A stretch of 38,758 bases of DNA, from the NCBI GenBank assembly GCA_003725585.1, contig RJMB01000035.1, positions 1-38,758 on the forward strand. Direction: 5' to 3'. Numbering within the stretch: position 1 is the stretch's first letter; the number at the start of each line of letters is the position of its first letter. The translations under genes were made by a program, and so were the position numbers. Of the stretch, positions 36,314 to 38,758 are shown in pieces. The notes beneath the pieces are model-generated. The model ran no database searches. It saw nothing but the letters and a program-made list of their open reading frames with translations, and had not been told where the DNA came from. Source of the DNA: Halostreptopolyspora alba (lineage in GTDB: Bacteria; Actinomycetota; Actinomycetes; Streptosporangiales; Streptosporangiaceae).

Positions 36314-37723
36314 ATGCAGAAGATTCGCCCCGAGCGTCGGGTGTACCTCGGACAGGACCCCCACGACGGCCACGTGCCGCTGTGGTCGGCCCCCCGCGAC
36401 AGCGTGGCGGTGGTCGGCCCGCCCGGCTACGGCAAAACGTCCGGGGTGCTCATCCCCGCCCTGTTGCACTGGGACGGGCCCGCCGTGGTCACCTCCACCC
36501 GCAGCGACCTGGTGCAGGCCACCGGCGACCACCGCCGGGCCGTGGCCACCAGCGGGCCGTTCAACGGCGCCGTACACATCTATGACCCCCTGGAGGCCGA
36601 GGGCTACGGCAGCCTGCGCTGGTCGCCGGCGGCCGGGTGCGCCAACGCCAGCGTGTGCTACCGCCGCGTGCAGGCCATGACCAGCACGATTGGTAGTGGC
36701 GTGTCCGATGGGGAGCACTGGCGGTCCGGAGCCGCGCTGATCCTGCGTGGCCTGTTGCACGCCGCCGCCCTGGCCCAGGCCCCCATGACCCACGTGCGGC
36801 GCTGGATCGCCCACCAGGCCACCGAGGAGCCCGCCGGCATCATCCGCGCCCACCCCGCCACCGAGGCCGCCCACGACTTCGCCGACGACCTGGAGGGGCT
36901 GGCGCTGATCGGCGAACGCGAACGCGGCAGCTTCTACTCCATGGCCCGCACCACGTTGGACTTGATGGCGGATCCGCGGGTGCGCGCCAGCGCGGCGGCC
37001 ATCGACCTGGACATCGACCAGTTCCTGACCTCGAAATCCACCCTGTACGTGGTCGGGCCCAACCACTACCAGGCCGCCATCGCCCCACTCATCGTGGCGC
37101 TGGTGGATGCCATCGCCCAGCGCGCCGCCGAGCTGGCCGCCGCCCAAGGCGGACGCCTGGATCCCCCGCTGTTGCTCGCGCTGGACGAGGTCGCCAACAT
37201 CGCCCCGCTCGACAGTTTGCCCAGTCTGGTCAGCGAGGGGGGTGGGCGCGGCATCACCACCGTGTGGGCCGCCCAGTCCCTGGCCCAAATGCGTCAGCGC
37301 TACGGCGCCGACGGCGCCCAGGCCATCCTCACCGCGAGTACGGCCAAACTCATCTACGGCGCCATGTCCAGCGACCAGGACCTACGCAACGTGTCGGCGT
37401 GGGCGGGGGAAACGCGCGTGCCCGAGATCACCCACCACGGCGCCACTACCGGGGGCTATCCCATCCCCGACCGGGCCGTGCCCCCAGCCAGTCCAACCAC
37501 CACCCGCACCGCCGAGGTCGGCGGTGTCGGCCTGCCCACCGACCAGGCGCGCCAGCACTCTGTGTCCGGCACCTACCGGCCCGCCCTCCCCACCGAGGCC
37601 ATCCAAATGCTGCCCCCCGGGCAGGCGTGGCTGTTCTACGGCAGCGAGACGCCGCTGGAGGTGTCCACCCCGCCGGCCGGCACCCTGCCCGCCTACCGCG
37701 ACGCCGCCGGATACACCCCATGA
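36314..37723 (+). CDS. traG: VirD4/TraG-type coupling ATPase, 469 aa
   Basis: AGGAG lies seven bases upstream of the ATG at 36314. Walker A GPPGYGKTS at 35-43; STRSDLV near 61; Walker B LLLALDEVAN at about 286-295, followed by APLDSLPSLVSEGGGRGI and the AAQS-x-AQ sensor of TraG/TraM-recognition proteins. There is no N-terminal membrane anchor, unlike typical VirD4, so membrane attachment may depend on the zinc-ribbon membrane proteins encoded on either side. It should deliver the relaxase-DNA complex to a channel. The stop overlaps the next start (ATGA). Confidence 0.88.
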   Translation: MQKIRPERRVYLGQDPHDGHVPLWSAPRDSVAVVGPPGYGKTSGVLIPALLHWDGPAVVTSTRSDLVQATGDHRRAVATSGPFNGAVHIYDPLEAEGYGSLRWSPAAGCANASVCYRRVQAMTSTIGSGVSDGEHWRSGAALILRGLLHAAALAQAPMTHVRRWIAHQATEEPAGIIRAHPATEAAHDFADDLEGLALIGERERGSFYSMARTTLDLMADPRVRASAAAIDLDIDQFLTSKSTLYVVGPNHYQAAIAPLIVALVDAIAQRAAELAAAQGGRLDPPLLLALDEVANIAPLDSLPSLVSEGGGRGITTVWAAQSLAQMRQRYGADGAQAILTASTAKLIYGAMSSDQDLRNVSAWAGETRVPEITHHGATTGGYPIPDRAVPPASPTTTRTAEVGGVGLPTDQARQHSVSGTYRPALPTEAIQMLPPGQAWLFYGSETPLEVSTPPAGTLPAYRDAAGYTP

Positions 37724-38758
37724 CCCGACGCTGCCCCGAGTGTGCGGCCGAGGCCCGGCCCCAGGCGCGGTTCTGCCCCCAGTGCGCCACCGCCCTGCCC
37801 GCCGAGGAGCAGCCCCCGCCGCCGCAGCGCCGCTGGACCTGGCGCCGCCTGGTCTCCGTCGCCGCCGTGCTGGTGGTGCTGGTGCTGCTGGCCACTGGCC
37901 AACGCATCGCTACCCGCGTGCTCACCAGCCCCACCGACCCGGTCGAGGACGCCATCGCCGCCCTCGCCGAGGCCGACCTGGCCGCACTGGATGCCACCAG
38001 CCGCGAGCGCGACCTGGTCGAGCGCGACTCCGCGCTGCTGTTCACCAAGGTCTTGAGTGAGGGCTACACCCCGCCCGAGCACATGGAGGTCGACCAGTGG
38101 GAGTACTGCGCCCCGGGAGACGTGCCTGGGGACCTCTCGGTCGAGGACGCCGAGGACACCCGGCCCGACAAGAACCACGCGTGCGTGCGGGTCGACTACC
38201 AGATCGCCGATGCGGCCGCCCCCATCACCACCACCGTGGTCCAGGTGGAGCGCGACTCCACCGGCTGGATCCGTGACTGGACCATCACCGACATGGACCC
38301 GTTCATCGGCGAAATCGACATCACCAACGAGCTGGACGCGCCGCTGACCATCGGAGGCGCCCCCATCCCTATCCATCCCCTGGACAGCGCCAACCTCACA
38401 CCGCAGGAGGCGCTAATCGGGACCTATGACGTGGCCACCACCGAGCCCGACCCCGACGTCGACCCCGAGCTGGCCGAACGCATGACCTTGTTCGAGGTCG
38501 GCGAGACCATCGACAGCGTGCACGTCATCAGCGAGGACCCAGCCCCCGCCCCGGCCGAGGTCACCGTCACCGACGGCCTGACCATCGCCGAAAGCGTCGT
38601 CGAGGAGGTCACCCAGCAGGTGCACGATCACCTGGACGAGTGCGCCGAATCCGACGAGCTGCGACCCGCCCGATGCCCCATGGAAGGCGCCGAGTTCGAT
38701 GCCGGCCGCCACCGCTCCACCGACACCGTCGACTGGACCATCGAGGACTACCCCGAGG
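37720..38758 (+). CDS. Zinc-ribbon membrane protein, N-terminal part (continues to 251)
   Basis: The ATG overlaps the stop of the coupling ATPase. Zinc ribbon with C5-x2-C8 and C19-x2-C22, a Pro/Arg-rich stop-transfer region, one membrane helix at about 44-60 (LVSVAAVLVVLVLLATG), then a large acidic domain predicted outside the membrane (DPVEDAIAALAEADLAAL, later strands such as HACVRVDYQIAD). Across the circular junction the full product is 408 residues ending at 251. The cytoplasmic ribbon and external domain suggest a structural anchor for the anchorless TraG-like ATPase; inference from position. Confidence 0.82.
   Translation, partial: MTRRCPECAAEARPQARFCPQCATALPAEEQPPPPQRRWTWRRLVSVAAVLVVLVLLATGQRIATRVLTSPTDPVEDAIAALAEADLAALDATSRERDLVERDSALLFTKVLSEGYTPPEHMEVDQWEYCAPGDVPGDLSVEDAEDTRPDKNHACVRVDYQIADAAAPITTTVVQVERDSTGWIRDWTITDMDPFIGEIDITNELDAPLTIGGAPIPIHPLDSANLTPQEALIGTYDVATTEPDPDVDPELAERMTLFEVGETIDSVHVISEDPAPAPAEVTVTDGLTIAESVVEEVTQQVHDHLDECAESDELRPARCPMEGAEFDAGRHRSTDTVDWTIEDYPE
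38696..38758. repeat. Terminal direct repeat, right copy
   Basis: Second copy of the 63-base overlap with the window start. It lies inside the zinc-ribbon membrane protein gene, so joining the two copies restores one intact 408-codon frame. Confidence 0.93.

Noticed and set aside
1-38758. Linear plasmid with telomeres, given the linear-plasmid-like rep genes
   Set aside because: No terminal inverted repeats or foldback palindromes; the ends overlap as in a circle, and no terminal-protein genes are seen.
1-38758. tRNA, rRNA, transposase or integrase genes
   Set aside because: None found: no cloverleaf-like segments with CCA-adjacent arms, no DDE or tyrosine/serine recombinase motifs in any plausible frame.

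Overview
The window reads as one complete circular actinomycete plasmid. Its last 63 bases (38696-38758) are identical to its first 63, so the circle is about 38,695 bp, and one gene (37720 through the end to 251) is split only by the cut point. The base composition is very GC-rich, GTG starts are common, and the gene families are those of mycelial actinobacterial plasmids: RRQRL-type zinc proteins, DUF2637 and DUF3307 membrane proteins, an FtsK-like Tra translocase under a GntR regulator, and small XRE-like regulators. The genus cannot be fixed from sequence alone.

Layout. Replication: 2029-4808 (minus) holds a winged-helix initiator with three perfect 24-bp iterons inside its coding sequence, followed by a DnaB-type helicase; this resembles the rep1/rep2 arrangement of the Streptomyces plasmid pSLA2. 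Regulation: an XRE/TPR regulator (5097-6329) and a GntR repressor (6462-6773, minus), the latter divergent from a transfer/spread operon (6891-13097, plus). That operon ends in a TraB-like DNA pump. A run of small proteins follows (13521-15246), then a probable toxin-antitoxin pair (15381-15837). Partition: ParA and a ribbon-helix-helix ParB (16984-18107, minus) sit in a large field of short repeats that includes a 36-bp perfect palindrome. Accessory genes, minus strand: a DUF2637 membrane-HTH protein (18703-20073) and a two-gene unit encoding an HNH-SF2 helicase fusion and a GDRRS-type protein (20377-22850). Accessory genes, 23801-28564: a membrane peptide plus HTH pair that repeats the pair at 395-1161, an AlbA_2/Schlafen-like three-gene operon, and several small orphans.

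A 384-residue DNA-binding protein (28801-29955) looks autoregulated by 19-bp operators, TGTCAYC-N5-GRYGACA, that also occur elsewhere on the plasmid. The last block (30930 through the origin to 251) is a second, independent transfer locus: an oriT-like inverted repeat, a MOBF relaxase-helicase, a membrane M48 peptidase with a zinc ribbon, a VirD4/TraG-type coupling ATPase, and a zinc-ribbon membrane protein.

Two modes of transfer, TraB-type double-stranded and relaxase-type single-stranded, therefore appear to coexist on one replicon. No mating-pair-formation genes are visible, so the relaxase system probably depends on TraB or on a helper. The features most worth testing are the operator regulon with its duplicated operator / small ORF / DnaA-box module, the GGGGTGAAC cluster conserved across two reading frames, the duplicated membrane-peptide plus HTH module, and the HNH-helicase and AlbA_2 operons, which have the look of defence or conflict genes. 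Functions beyond family level are inference.
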